The notes: generated from the letters alone by a model not told the origin. 64,000 nt of DNA from CALREJ01 sp035547395 (GCA_035547395.1 DASZVA010000011.1:1-64000), one strand, 5' to 3'. Positions 39,343 to 49,267 are shown, counted from the stretch's first letter. Translations and numbers: made by a program.

Positions 39343-41277
39343 ATGCATTCACACACAAACAAACGTCTCTACGGTGCGGCACTCATGGCTCTGGTGGGCT
39401 TTGTCGCGGGCTTCTATGCCCCGCATGTGTTTGCAGCCGCGCAGGTGAATGCCTTCCCCGTGGGAACGGAAGCGCAGATCGCCAATATCGTGACGTGGAT
39501 CATTACGGGGCTGAATGCACTGCTCTGGATTATCTTTATTTTCCTGAGCTACCTGCTCGATCCAAACTTCATTTTTAACTTTGACGCAAACGGCAACAGC
39601 GCCTTCATGGATATGCTTAATCAGATCTGGCAATTGTCACGCGATCTGATGAACGTCGCCTTTGCACTCGTCCTCGTGGCGGCGGCGATTTACACGATCG
39701 TCACCGCCAATAAAGAATTCATATCGAGCCACTATAAAAAATTCGTCATGGCCGTCATTCTGGTGAACTTCTCCTGGTTTTTCCCGCAGGTGATTCTGGA
39801 CGTCGCGAACGTCGCGGCGGCAACGGTCTACGGCATCCCGTCGCTTCTGGCAGGACAAAATAACTCCCTGCAATGCGTCGTGATCCTGGAAAAGCCAAAC
39901 GGTCCCAGCTGCAATCCTATCACCAATTCCGACGGAACCCCCGGCGGCTACAAATGCCCCTGCAAAAGAATCCTGGATGCAGAGTGGTTCGTCAGCGATC
40001 AGTTCATCAAAGACAATAATGCGATACAGGTCGGATCAGACACTCCTATTCTGACCGATCAGTACTGGTTGTGTTTCAGCCAGGTCCTGTGTGTCGAATA
40101 CGGAACGCTGGATCTGAAAACAACCGCCGGACATTCGGCCATCCTGAACGGCCTCATCGTCAATCAGGCGCGTCTCGGTGATTTGGTGCGCATACCGCCG
40201 CCCATCAAGGCAAACAGCGACGTCGAACAGGCAATCGTCTTTATCGTTCGGCAAATCATTATCCTGGCCATTCACATCGCGCTCTTCTTCCCGATGGCGG
40301 CATTGCTCCTTGCCTTCGCCATCCGTATTCCCGTGCTCTGGCTGACCATGGCCTTCATGCCGTTTGTCTTCCTCAGCTTTGTAGCGGACCAGCAGTTCAT
40401 CACGGAATATCCGAAGAAACTGTGGGAAAATTTCCTGAAAGCCGCGTTCCTGCCGGCTATGGTCGCCGTACCGCTGACAGTCGGCTTCATCATGGTGAAT
40501 GCCGGATCACAGCTGGACGGTCAGTTCCCCTGGGACCGGTTGAAGATTCCGCTGCTTGCGCAGATCGGCAGCTTCAGCGAATTGATGTGGCTGCTCCTGA
40601 GTATCGGCGTGCTGTGGGTCGGCGTGTTCGCCGTCCTGGAAAAGGCAGGCATCATGGCCCTGGGATCACAGGCGATCAAGCGCACGGGCGAATCGCTCGG
40701 CCGTCTGGCACTCAAGGCTCCGCTGGCCATGCCGATCATTCCGGGCCCCGGCGGCGGCACATCTCCCCTCTTCCTGTTGAAGGCCTTAAACCCGCGCGTC
40801 ATCGAGCACGGCATCGGCGGCAGACAGGGCATCAAGGGGTATCTGGATGACTTGAAGAATCCGGGCGCTTCGCCAAGTAAGCGTGCGGACAATGCTGCAG
40901 CTGCAGAGAGCATGACCCCGGAAAAGCTCGACAAGCTCCATGATGATCTTGAGCGATTGCGTGCAGCACTTGCCGCCAATCCGAATGCAACCGAGGCAGA
41001 ACTGAAGCCAATCATGGATGACATCAAGGCAAAGGGGCTCAATGTGGATTTGAAAAACTTCAAAGATGATATGGACAGCTTCATCCAGGGACTCAGGAAG
41101 AATAAGGACGCAGATCCTAAGAAATTTGAAACGAAAGCGAATGAAATCGACGCCGAACTCAAAAAGCGGACGCCGCCCACGCCTCCAACGCCTCCGACTC
41201 CTCCGACGCCCCCGACTCCGCCAACTCCACCCACGCCTCCGACTCCCCCGACGCCGCCGACGCCTCCCCGTCCGTAA
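39343..41277 (+). CDS. VirB6/TrbL-like polytopic membrane protein with (TPP)n tail
   Basis: 644 residues from ATG 39343 (MHSHTNKRLYGAA), fixed by the promoter 7 nt upstream. Signal or first helix 8-30, then several hydrophobic segments (about 48-70, 100-125, 135-165, 305-345, 360-385, 400-425). The stretch IWQLSRDLMNVAFALVLVAAAIYTIV with VILVNFSWFFPQVILDVANV is the signature of CPR VirB6/TrbL-like proteins of type IV secretion or competence-like apparatus. A periplasmic loop (about 175-260) has six cysteines. The C-terminus is a charged helical domain and about nine TPP repeats. No VirB4 or pilin gene lies in the window. A second membrane protein gene starts 6 nt downstream. Confidence 0.78.
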   Translation: MHSHTNKRLYGAALMALVGFVAGFYAPHVFAAAQVNAFPVGTEAQIANIVTWIITGLNALLWIIFIFLSYLLDPNFIFNFDANGNSAFMDMLNQIWQLSRDLMNVAFALVLVAAAIYTIVTANKEFISSHYKKFVMAVILVNFSWFFPQVILDVANVAAATVYGIPSLLAGQNNSLQCVVILEKPNGPSCNPITNSDGTPGGYKCPCKRILDAEWFVSDQFIKDNNAIQVGSDTPILTDQYWLCFSQVLCVEYGTLDLKTTAGHSAILNGLIVNQARLGDLVRIPPPIKANSDVEQAIVFIVRQIIILAIHIALFFPMAALLLAFAIRIPVLWLTMAFMPFVFLSFVADQQFITEYPKKLWENFLKAAFLPAMVAVPLTVGFIMVNAGSQLDGQFPWDRLKIPLLAQIGSFSELMWLLLSIGVLWVGVFAVLEKAGIMALGSQAIKRTGESLGRLALKAPLAMPIIPGPGGGTSPLFLLKALNPRVIEHGIGGRQGIKGYLDDLKNPGASPSKRADNAAAAESMTPEKLDKLHDDLERLRAALAANPNATEAELKPIMDDIKAKGLNVDLKNFKDDMDSFIQGLRKNKDADPKKFETKANEIDAELKKRTPPTPPTPPTPPTPPTPPTPPTPPTPPTPPTPPRP

Positions 41278-41283
41278 CATTCC

Positions 41284-42501
41284 ATGCAGTTTTCTTCACG
41301 CGAGTCACCGCGCACCCCGCCTTCCGCTGACATGCGCGTGGAAGATATGAAAAGAAACATGCTGGACCAGCGGGAAGCATTGGCAGAGGACATGACGATT
41401 CAAAAAATGGAATCCGTTGCGATCGATGCGAATGATCCGGAGAAAGCGTACGAAAATCTGATTCGCAATCAGGAAGAATTCCTCTCGTCCATTCAGGACA
41501 TGACGGATTCGTTCCAGCCCGATCTGGAGGCGATCCATGAAGACATCCACGAGACGCTCTCGCGCTATCAATTGAACAGCGAGTCGACGCGGGTGGAAAC
41601 GATCATCAATGCACTCTCAATGCCTGCACCGACGTACGGGCAACCGGCAAATCAGCGCTATCTGACAAGCAAAGAAATCCGGCCGCAGGGAGAGGACGAC
41701 GTGCTCATCGGCCCCGTCATGCGCTACACGATCAACCCCGCGGCGCTGAAGAAAGACGTGGACGCACTGGGCGAGATCGCCGCCCGCCTGCCCGAGAATC
41801 AGCGCGCGCCCTTCGTGGAATTGCAAAAAATGCTGCGCACGTACGGCTACAGGAATCCGGATATCATGGAACAATACCTGATCCAGCATCAGGGGCCCGA
41901 CACGCAGACACGCGCGATCGGCAAAATGCTGAAAATCACCGGCTTCGTCGTCTTTTTATCGCTCACGGTCATCACGGGACTGATGGCGATCGCCCGCATG
42001 ATCACCAATAAAAAAATCGAAGCGCGTACCCTTCTGGCACCGGCGCTCTTCGGCATCATTACGTACTTCATCGCGAGCAAGTCCCTGCGCAAAACGATTT
42101 CCGACGGAAACGAAGACGCACTGAAAGAAGTCGACGAGACGCTCAATGACAAACAATTCAAGAAGGCCGGATTGAAATACGACATCGGCGGCAAGCCCTG
42201 GGCCTCGGTCTATAACAATCCCGATCTGCAAGCATTTGACGCTTCGCGGGCAACCGATGAAGAACGGCGGGATTTTGCGCAGCACCTCATGCCCAAGAAC
42301 GCTGCCCCCCAGCAGCATGAGCAATTCCTTGCACTGCTTGATCATCCCGACGAATTCGCGAGTTTTCAGAGGCTCGCCCGCGTCAAAACACCTGATGCAC
42401 GCCTGATCATCCGCGAGTACATCGAACTCGGCTGCAGCAAGTACTATCGCGATATGGGAAACGTGAAAAAGACGCTTGAGGAGGAAACGGACGTGGCCTG
42501 A
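41284..42501 (+). CDS. Hypothetical two-helix membrane protein, partner of the VirB6-like protein
   Basis: 405 residues. A long cytoplasmic, predominantly helical N-terminal region (1-210, with MKRNMLDQREALAEDMTIQKMESV) leads to two membrane helices (about 221-243 and 251-268: ITGFVVFLSLTVITGLMAIA and LLAPALFGIITYFIA). A charged C-terminal domain (270-405) follows, with AQHLMPKNAAPQQHEQFLALLDHPDEF. No family recognised. Only 6 nt separate it from the VirB6-like stop, so the two are cotranscribed and probably act in the same membrane machine. Converges with infB with 3 nt between stops. Confidence 0.75.
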   Translation: MQFSSRESPRTPPSADMRVEDMKRNMLDQREALAEDMTIQKMESVAIDANDPEKAYENLIRNQEEFLSSIQDMTDSFQPDLEAIHEDIHETLSRYQLNSESTRVETIINALSMPAPTYGQPANQRYLTSKEIRPQGEDDVLIGPVMRYTINPAALKKDVDALGEIAARLPENQRAPFVELQKMLRTYGYRNPDIMEQYLIQHQGPDTQTRAIGKMLKITGFVVFLSLTVITGLMAIARMITNKKIEARTLLAPALFGIITYFIASKSLRKTISDGNEDALKEVDETLNDKQFKKAGLKYDIGGKPWASVYNNPDLQAFDASRATDEERRDFAQHLMPKNAAPQQHEQFLALLDHPDEFASFQRLARVKTPDARLIIREYIELGCSKYYRDMGNVKKTLEEETDVA

Positions 42502-42504
42502 TGC

Positions 42505-44745
42505 TTATTCCTCTTTCTTCTTGAACTCGCGGTTGAAGACTTCGAGGACATCGCCGGTTTCCACCGGAACGGATGTTTCGACGCGCATGCCGCATTCGCT
42601 GTCTGCTTTAGCTTCTTTGATGTCCGTATCGACGCGCTTGAGAGACAGGATGCGGCCCGTGCCGACCTGCAATTCCCCGCGCATCAGACGGAACTGCACA
42701 CGCTTCACGATGCCGTCCGTGACGCGGCCGCCGATGATCTGCTCGTTTTTCTTGGTGAGAAACACTCCCTTTACCTCGAGATGACCGAGAATTTTTTCCT
42801 GCTCCTCCGGCACCAGCAGTCCCTCGAGCAATCCCTGCACGTCTTCGAGAAGGCTGTAGATGACATCGTATTCTTTGATCTGCACGTTTTCCCGCTCAGC
42901 CGTGCGCTGCACGGCGGGAGGCACGGCAGCACGGAACGCGAGCACAAGCGCCGTACTGGCGGACGCCATCATGACGTCGTTCTCCGACACGGCGCCGATG
43001 GCACCGTGAATCACCTTTACGGCCACGTCAGCCGTCCCCTGTTTGGCAAGCGCCGCTTCGATCGCCTCCAGTGATCCCTGCGCATCGGCCTTGAGTACGA
43101 TCTTGAGCTGACGGAGTTTTCCTTCGTGCAGCATACTGACGAGATCGCTGAGGCCGCGCTTCTGTTCGGCACCCTCGCGATCCATAAGCTGCTTGAGCAG
43201 ATCCCGCGCTTCACGCTCCGAACCGACGACTTGCAGAATATCACCGACCGTCGGCACCGAGCCAAAACCGGACAACCGCACGGCGCCGGATGGCGGCACT
43301 TCGTCGAGACGCCTGTTGGCTGCGTCTGTCATTGCGCGCACCTTGCCGACCGTGTGACCACAGACGAATGCGTCGCCGACTGCGAGCGTACCGGCATTAA
43401 CGATCACCGTGGCCAGAGGTCCCAATGCGGGATCCAGGTGGCTTTCGATGACAGTGCCGACCGCCGGCCGCTTGGGATTCGCCTTGAATTCGCTGATTTC
43501 GGCCACAAGCAGAATCGTTTCCACCAGCTGATCGATGCCCATTTTTGTCACCGCAGAACACGGGACGAACGGCACTGAACCTCCCCATTCTTCGGGCTGA
43601 AGTCCGTGCGCCGCGAGCTCGCCTTTCACGCGATCGGGATCGGCATTCGGACGGTCCATTTTGTTGATGGCAACGATGATGGGCACGCCGGCGTCCTTGG
43701 CGTGATCGATCGCTTCGATCGTCGTTTCCTTCACGCCTTCCTCCGCAGACACGACGAGAATCGCGATGTCCGTCACCTGCGCACCGCGCGCGCGCATGGC
43801 CGTGAAAGCCTGATGTCCCGGCGTATCCAGAAATGTGATCTGCTTGCCGCTCTGAGTCATCACCTGATAGGCGCCGATGTGCTGTGTGATGCCGCCGGAT
43901 TCCTTGGCAGCGACGTCCGTCTTGCGTATCGCGTCGAGGATCGAGGTCTTTCCGTGGTCAACGTGACCCATCACGACGACGATCGGCGGCCGGACCTCCA
44001 GGTTCTCCGTATCGTCTTTGAGAAGGTCCCGCAGGTTTTTGCTCAGCAGATCCTCCACCTTTGCGGCTGTCTGTTCGCGCTCGACCGCGACGCCGAGCTC
44101 TGATGCGACGATGGCCGCTGTGTCATAATCGATCGACTGCGTAATGGTGGCCATCACGCCGTTTTTCATGAGCGCCTGAATCACTTTGGGAACTTGCACG
44201 CCCGCCTTCTCCGCGAATTCCTTCACCGTGATCTGGGCAGGCAGAAGAACCGGCCCTGTTTTTTTCTTGATCTGTTCCTGCACTGCAGCTGCACCGGATT
44301 GCTTGCGACGGGCAATCGCGGCACTCTCGCGCTCCTCGCGGGCACGTTCCTCTTTTTCCTCCTTGGACTGCTGGAGCTGCGTCGCCTGTTTCTCGATTGC
44401 TTCCTTCGGCACGTCATCGAGCGTGAGCTTGCGCAGTACATGGATGTTTTCCTTGCGTTCAACCTGCCCTCGGTCGTTGCCGACCGTGGCCACTGTCGCC
44501 GTCGCGTTGTCCGTCGACGCATTCTCCTGTTTTTCCTCCCGTTCTTCATCGCCGAAGCCTGCGCCGAGTGCATCCATGTCGACCTGAATATTATGTTTGC
44601 GCGCGACGAAGCGGATGATGCCGTGCGCCAGATTATCCGGTACCTCGCGATCCGTCGGCTTGATGCCGAAATCAACCTCCGTCAACTCCTTGCGAAGCTG
44701 TTGTCCGGTCATACCCAATGCTTTTGCTACCTGTACAAGGCGCAT
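42505..44745 (-). CDS. infB: Translation initiation factor IF-2
   Basis: 746-residue GTPase that brings fMet-tRNA to the 30S and joins subunits. N-domain MRLVQVAKALGMTGQQLRKEL, a charged Glu/Gln/Lys-rich linker, the second IF2-N domain (ITVKEFAEKAGVQVPKVIQALMKNG), then the G domain with GHVDHGKTSILD, DTPGHQAF and NKMD, and domains II-IV ending in the initiator-tRNA-binding C2 domain (GVFLTKKNEQIIGGRVTDG). ATG 44745 is preferred to GTG 44781 because homology starts there. The typical nusA and rbfA neighbours are absent; a DHH phosphoesterase lies upstream. Confidence 0.97.
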   Translation of the reverse strand: MRLVQVAKALGMTGQQLRKELTEVDFGIKPTDREVPDNLAHGIIRFVARKHNIQVDMDALGAGFGDEEREEKQENASTDNATATVATVGNDRGQVERKENIHVLRKLTLDDVPKEAIEKQATQLQQSKEEKEERAREERESAAIARRKQSGAAAVQEQIKKKTGPVLLPAQITVKEFAEKAGVQVPKVIQALMKNGVMATITQSIDYDTAAIVASELGVAVEREQTAAKVEDLLSKNLRDLLKDDTENLEVRPPIVVVMGHVDHGKTSILDAIRKTDVAAKESGGITQHIGAYQVMTQSGKQITFLDTPGHQAFTAMRARGAQVTDIAILVVSAEEGVKETTIEAIDHAKDAGVPIIVAINKMDRPNADPDRVKGELAAHGLQPEEWGGSVPFVPCSAVTKMGIDQLVETILLVAEISEFKANPKRPAVGTVIESHLDPALGPLATVIVNAGTLAVGDAFVCGHTVGKVRAMTDAANRRLDEVPPSGAVRLSGFGSVPTVGDILQVVGSEREARDLLKQLMDREGAEQKRGLSDLVSMLHEGKLRQLKIVLKADAQGSLEAIEAALAKQGTADVAVKVIHGAIGAVSENDVMMASASTALVLAFRAAVPPAVQRTAERENVQIKEYDVIYSLLEDVQGLLEGLLVPEEQEKILGHLEVKGVFLTKKNEQIIGGRVTDGIVKRVQFRLMRGELQVGTGRILSLKRVDTDIKEAKADSECGMRVETSVPVETGDVLEVFNREFKKKEE

Positions 44746-44897
44746 GAAGAAATACGGGGAAAGCCAAAACAATCGTAACACGAATTATGAGATCTGTGAA
44801 AGAAAAAGAACATCTAAAGGGCACCGAAGGTACCAAGGGAACCGAAGTGTTGCTCAAAAAATCATTCACTCTGGTCCCGCCGGTACCCTCGGTCACC

Positions 44898-46244
44898 TCA
44901 ACTCTTCGTCACATCCTTCACGATGTCGCGCTCCTTGCCGTCTGCATCCGTTTTCTCGATTTTCTGCATGAGATCCACGCCGGTTTTTTGCGGTGGGACG
45001 GGCGCGGGAGCGGCCTTGGGGATTTCCAGTGCGGGAACGGAAGCGGCTTTCTGCGCCAGTTCCTGTTCGCGCTGCGCATCTTCATCGCGCTGTTTCTGAA
45101 TCCCCTCTTTCAATTTCTGAATGCACTCGAGTACCTGGAGCTGAAAATTATCAAACGACTTCACGCGGAATCCCGACGCTCTCGCGTGTCCGCCGCCGCC
45201 GTAGGTCCGGGCCGCAAGCTGGCTGACGTCGATCGCCGCCGTGGAACGCATGCTGGCTTTGAGTCCGCCGTCTTCCATTTCGGTGAAGAGCACGTAGACG
45301 TCCGCATCCGGAATCGTGGAGATCAATTCATCCAGAATGCCGTGCGTCTCTTTACTGGTCGCCTCCATCTCGGCCAGGTCTTCCTTGCTGATCGACGACC
45401 ACACAATGCGCGACTGCGGATCGACCTGGATATGATTGAGCGCCCGCCCCCAGATTTTGAGCGTGCTGAGCGGCTTGGTCTTGTAGATGTGCTGGATGAT
45501 TTCCTGCTGGCGCGCGCCTTTCTCGAGAAGTTCCGCTGCGACTTCGAGCGATCGCGGAGTTGTATTCGGATTCTGGAAGCTGCGCGTATCGGTAATGAGT
45601 CCGGTGAGCAGCAGCGTGGCCAGATCCGGCGTGATTTTGTCCCGGAACTGCGGCACCTGTAAAAACCAGTTGTAGAGCACTTCCGTCGCGGATGCTGCCG
45701 TCGGATCAATCATCTGCAGTTGGCCATAGTTGGTGTTAGAGATGTGATGATCGATATTGAGAATCGGCACATCGGCAAACAGATCGACGTGCTCGGTGTA
45801 GAGGCTTCCGAGCAGTGCCAGATCCGCCGTGTCGACGATGACGAGCAGGTCATATTTGGATTCGCCTTCAGACAGGCTGATCTGCTGAGAGCGGATGCGG
45901 CCTTTCTTCGGCACCACGATGATATTCACACGGTGGTCTTCGACGGTGTAGCGAAGCTTGTCGATTTCGGCTCCTTCGTCGAGGTTGATCGTCACCACGA
46001 AATCCTTATTCTCCTTCACTTCTTCCTCCAGCTTCTCAAATCCGGGCAGAAAACTGAGGGAATCCGGCTTGGTATCCGGACAGATGACCGTCACCTCTTT
46101 GCCCATCGCCGTGAAGATCTGATAACAGGCCAGAGCCGAGCTGAGACCGTCAGGATCGACGTTGGCATGCGGGCTGATCAGAATGCGCTGATGCTGCTCG
46201 ATCGCCTGAAGTGCTGCCTGTATGGATTGCGGGGATAATGCCAT
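44898..46244 (-). CDS. DHH/DHHA1 phosphoesterase (NrnA-like) with C-terminal extension
   Basis: 448 residues; the family hydrolyses short oligoribonucleotides, pAp or cyclic dinucleotide products. Motifs in order: ISPHANVDPDGLSSALA (metal ligands, about 23-36), VIVDTADL, NIDHHISN (the DHH motif) and, in the DHHA1 half, YGGGGHARASGF. The last 75 residues form an unusual extension: a Gln/Glu/Lys helix (KEGIQKQRDEDAQREQELAQK) and a Pro/Ala-rich segment, not part of NrnA. It probably precedes infB in one transcription unit (152 bp gap). The upstream flank is AT-rich. Confidence 0.9.
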   Translation of the reverse strand: MALSPQSIQAALQAIEQHQRILISPHANVDPDGLSSALACYQIFTAMGKEVTVICPDTKPDSLSFLPGFEKLEEEVKENKDFVVTINLDEGAEIDKLRYTVEDHRVNIIVVPKKGRIRSQQISLSEGESKYDLLVIVDTADLALLGSLYTEHVDLFADVPILNIDHHISNTNYGQLQMIDPTAASATEVLYNWFLQVPQFRDKITPDLATLLLTGLITDTRSFQNPNTTPRSLEVAAELLEKGARQQEIIQHIYKTKPLSTLKIWGRALNHIQVDPQSRIVWSSISKEDLAEMEATSKETHGILDELISTIPDADVYVLFTEMEDGGLKASMRSTAAIDVSQLAARTYGGGGHARASGFRVKSFDNFQLQVLECIQKLKEGIQKQRDEDAQREQELAQKAASVPALEIPKAAPAPVPPQKTGVDLMQKIEKTDADGKERDIVKDVTKS

Positions 46245-46404
46245 TTTACGTGTAGTTTGAGCGGTTTCCGTTAACTATTAATTATAACATATAATTAGTA
46301 TTATTGCAACTCTCAGGCGAGATGTTCTGCCAAGGCTGGATGGCTCGTTTGGAGTACATAAAAGAGGGCATGAAAGCAGATTTGTCAGAGAGACGCAATA
46401 GAAA

Positions 46405-46430
46405 GGGCCTGCATCCGAAGATGCAGGCCC
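46405..46430 (-). terminator. UUCG-loop terminator of the AstE-like gene
   Basis: On the minus strand GGGCCTGCATC-TTCG-GATGCAGGCCC, an 11 bp perfect stem with a stable tetraloop, followed by TTTCTATT. Confidence 0.85.
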
Positions 46431-46458
46431 AGTTCCTTACGCACGGCCAGAAAAAAAA

Positions 46459-47487
46459 CTACAACTGTGTAAACCAGGTGGGAACCTGCTGAGTTCGCTC
46501 GCGGCGTTGGACAGGACCGAGGCGGAAGAAGACTTCCTCCTTGGCCAGTTGCTCACTGATCTCGAGCCCTTCGGGTCCAAAGATCAGATGTCCATCTTCC
46601 GGCGCCACGACCGGCTGCTTCCCCTTGCTGACGGCGATAGGCTGACCGGCCGCGATCGGTGCGAAGTTCGGCAACAGCTCTGTGCTCGCGATGCGATAGC
46701 TCGCATCAGGAACGCGGACGACGCCCCGGACATCGTAAACATCCTGAGCCGTCGGGCTTCCTTCTTCGACGTCGCCCTCGATACAATCGAGAGCTTTGAG
46801 AAAGGAGACAGCCGTTTCCACAGCGACGCGGATACCGGGCTCATCTTCATGAGCGCCGGCTTCCACTTCAAGCGCGACCGCGGCGCCATGGCCTGCCAAG
46901 CAGCCGAAGGGCTGGTTCTTACTCTCGGCCTTTTGGACCGGAGTAATTTCGGCAAGACGTGCAGCCGCCGGTAGCGCGTCCGAAATCGTATCCAGGACAG
47001 ACCTCTCTCCGGCGATGTCGAGCGTGAGGCCGCCGGGAAGCGGCTGATCGGCGCTGTGCACATCGAGGATGTGGGTCACGCCGTCGAAGACGCCATCCCA
47101 GAGTTGCTGGGCTCGTTTGAGCTCACTGATGTTGCCGGTGTAGCGGCTTGAACCGAAATCCAGAGGAATTCGATTCATATTGTGCTCGCTGTACCTGCAG
47201 CTCTCTTTTTCTGCAGGTGTCTTCGCCTGCCAGTAGCAGGCGCCGGCGTCCAGGTTGGAAATGGCCAAGAACAGGTCGACGTTCCTGAGGAGATGCTTGT
47301 TCTCCATCAGAAACAAAATCGCCGCGAGACCGGCCGGCTCGTTGCCGTGGGTCATGGCGGAAATGACAACTTTGCACTGGGGATTTCGCGACTGTAGGCG
47401 CACAACGCCGGGAACGCCGTTGTACTGCATTCCGGCGACATCCGCAAAAACACCACGCAGATCCTCACGCTTCGGTAGACGCAGCAT
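46459..47487 (-). CDS. Succinylglutamate desuccinylase/aspartoacylase-family zinc hydrolase
   Basis: 342 residues of the M14-like AstE/AspA family. Zinc ligands are recognisable as His47 and Glu50 (AMTHGNEPAG) and His144 (ILDVHSADQ); a candidate general base lies at Glu207/209 (VALEVEAGAHEDEPG). A second beta domain covers about 240-340. The substrate is unknown; AstE and aspartoacylase remove acyl groups from amino acids, and other members act on peptides or wall fragments. A strong Shine-Dalgarno site (AGGAGGAG, 6 nt spacing) and a private UUCG-loop terminator make it stand out from the leaderless neighbours and suggest independent acquisition. Confidence 0.87.
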   Translation of the reverse strand: MLRLPKREDLRGVFADVAGMQYNGVPGVVRLQSRNPQCKVVISAMTHGNEPAGLAAILFLMENKHLLRNVDLFLAISNLDAGACYWQAKTPAEKESCRYSEHNMNRIPLDFGSSRYTGNISELKRAQQLWDGVFDGVTHILDVHSADQPLPGGLTLDIAGERSVLDTISDALPAAARLAEITPVQKAESKNQPFGCLAGHGAAVALEVEAGAHEDEPGIRVAVETAVSFLKALDCIEGDVEEGSPTAQDVYDVRGVVRVPDASYRIASTELLPNFAPIAAGQPIAVSKGKQPVVAPEDGHLIFGPEGLEISEQLAKEEVFFRLGPVQRRERTQQVPTWFTQL

Positions 47488-47493
47488 CGTAAA

Positions 47494-47501
47494 CTCCTCC
47501 T
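47494..47501 (-). promoter_or_regulatory. Shine-Dalgarno site of the AstE-like gene
   Basis: AGGAGGAG on the minus strand, 6 nt before ATG 47487; the strongest such site in the window. Confidence 0.85.
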
Positions 47502-47590
47502 GAATATTGGACGCTAGTTTTTTCCTTAACCGACGATGGTAAGGAACTTATGAAATAATACTATATTTCCTATTTATGTCAAACTCCCTT

Positions 47591-49156
47591 TCAGAGCAAT
47601 TTCTCGCTTAAACCCGTCTCCTTGAAGATCCATTCCGGATGGACCGTCGCGAGCGTCTGGTCGCGCTCGTCGTTGGGGTATAGCACCTTGTAGATGTCCG
47701 GAAGCATCGGATTCATGATCTCCTGCAGCGTCACTTTCCTGGAAAGCATGAGGAAATGCTCGAGGGAGGTGTCCTCTTCTTCCAGCATCATGTCGAAACC
47801 CGTTGCCGGGACCATATCGTGGTGAGGCGTGGGGAGATACGACAGCGCCATACCGTCGCCGCCCAGCTCGCGCGTCTGCACCGGCACCAGCGCTTCAACC
47901 TCATCTTTTAATCCCTGCGACTCCAGAACTTTGGACCACGCGCCCTTCATCAGCGTGAGATCATGCACCTGGCTGAATCCGCCGAGACATTTCATGCCGT
48001 AATAGAACGACACCATCAGATAGCAGAGCATCATGCTGGGATAGATCTTCTTGTCGCGCAGCGCCTGGGCAATCGCTTCCGGCTGAAGCGGAATGCAGAT
48101 GGAATGGTCGTGCGTGCAGAGCGCGTTATCCGCGGATAGCGACAACCGCAGACGATGCTGGCGGTCGTCCAGCCCCCAGAACATGTACGTCCCCCACTGC
48201 TTCTCGATCGAAAATGCGCCGGGGATGCCGTCAAAATGCTCCACAACCAACGCGCGATACGCGGGATCGAAGAGAATTTTGTACATCAGCGACGATGCAT
48301 CGGTCAGGTGGAGACGCAGCAGCATCTCGGTCACGATCGTTTCGATGTCGAGGTAAATGAGTCCCGGCACCGGCCGGCCCGACGTTTGATGGGCGCGATG
48401 GAAGAACCGCGGCCAGATCGAGTGCGTGATCTTGGTGATCTGCGCATTGAGATCCGGCGCGTTCAACACGTCATCATTGCCAAAATGCTCCTCCATGATG
48501 GCACGCAGCTTTTCGCCGCGGCCGTGGGCGATCTCGTTCTTCTGCTCCTTTTTCGTCAGCTCTTCCTCGGCACGAACCAGATCCTCCCGGGTCATGGCAC
48601 GTGTCGCGTAGACCACGCCCATTTTGAGCTTATCAGGCATAATCGGGAGCTTGAGCAGGTTTCCGGTGCCGTTCATGCCGCCATGGAACGTGATGCCGCG
48701 TGCGTAGGCGTCCGCATTGTTGAGCGAGACGCTCGCAAAGGAGAGCACGATCAGATACGGCAGATCGAGATTGCGTTCGACCGCCGGCAGAGCGGTAATG
48801 ATGTTGGCATTCACGAAGAACGGATGCTGGACCGGTCCGTGATGGTCGATGGTCGAGACCAACGCCAGTTTGCGCAATTGATCAGCGGCGCCCCTTGCCA
48901 CATCTTTCCCCAGCCGCTGCATGAGAAGTTCTTCAATCACGCTGATCAGCTCTTCTTTACGCGCATCCAGAAGCGGACTCGGATTCACGTCCAGGAAATC
49001 CATCGCGTAATCCAGGATGTTTTGATCCCCGTGTTTGCGCATGATATCGCCAAGAATAGGCCTGCGGGACCAGATGGCGTCCTTGAGGGCGGCGAGGGTG
49101 TCGTCGATATTTCTGGGAACTGATGAAGAAGGAGAAACTCCTTGGGAGGGCTGCAT
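47591..49156 (-). CDS. Large hypothetical protein
   Basis: 521 residues from ATG 49156 (MQPSQGVSPSSSVPRN); an in-frame TTG at 49216 would add 20. Globular, cytoplasmic, no signal peptide or membrane helix. It is histidine-rich at notable places: STIDHHGPVQHPFFVNANII (about 117-136), FHGGMNGTGNLL, NALCTHDHSICIPL and PTPHHDMVPATG, which could form a metal site. I do not recognise the family and assign no function. No Shine-Dalgarno sequence and only a weak CATCAT 7 nt before the ATG. It lies between the AstE-like gene and tRNA-Pro on the same strand. Confidence 0.75.
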   Translation of the reverse strand: MQPSQGVSPSSSVPRNIDDTLAALKDAIWSRRPILGDIMRKHGDQNILDYAMDFLDVNPSPLLDARKEELISVIEELLMQRLGKDVARGAADQLRKLALVSTIDHHGPVQHPFFVNANIITALPAVERNLDLPYLIVLSFASVSLNNADAYARGITFHGGMNGTGNLLKLPIMPDKLKMGVVYATRAMTREDLVRAEEELTKKEQKNEIAHGRGEKLRAIMEEHFGNDDVLNAPDLNAQITKITHSIWPRFFHRAHQTSGRPVPGLIYLDIETIVTEMLLRLHLTDASSLMYKILFDPAYRALVVEHFDGIPGAFSIEKQWGTYMFWGLDDRQHRLRLSLSADNALCTHDHSICIPLQPEAIAQALRDKKIYPSMMLCYLMVSFYYGMKCLGGFSQVHDLTLMKGAWSKVLESQGLKDEVEALVPVQTRELGGDGMALSYLPTPHHDMVPATGFDMMLEEEDTSLEHFLMLSRKVTLQEIMNPMLPDIYKVLYPNDERDQTLATVHPEWIFKETGLSEKLL

Positions 49157-49267
49157 AGACGTGATGATGTGTGGCACCCTATTCCTGTTTTTGCGAATTG
49201 CAAGTATGTTTTCCAAATAGTGAGATATAGGGAAAATCCCGGCATATTTCTATGATATGACGATGTT

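Noticed and set aside
46304..46492. Short plus-strand frame of 62 codons
   Set aside because: It reads through the UUCG-loop terminator of the convergent AstE-like gene and into its coding end; not a plausible gene.
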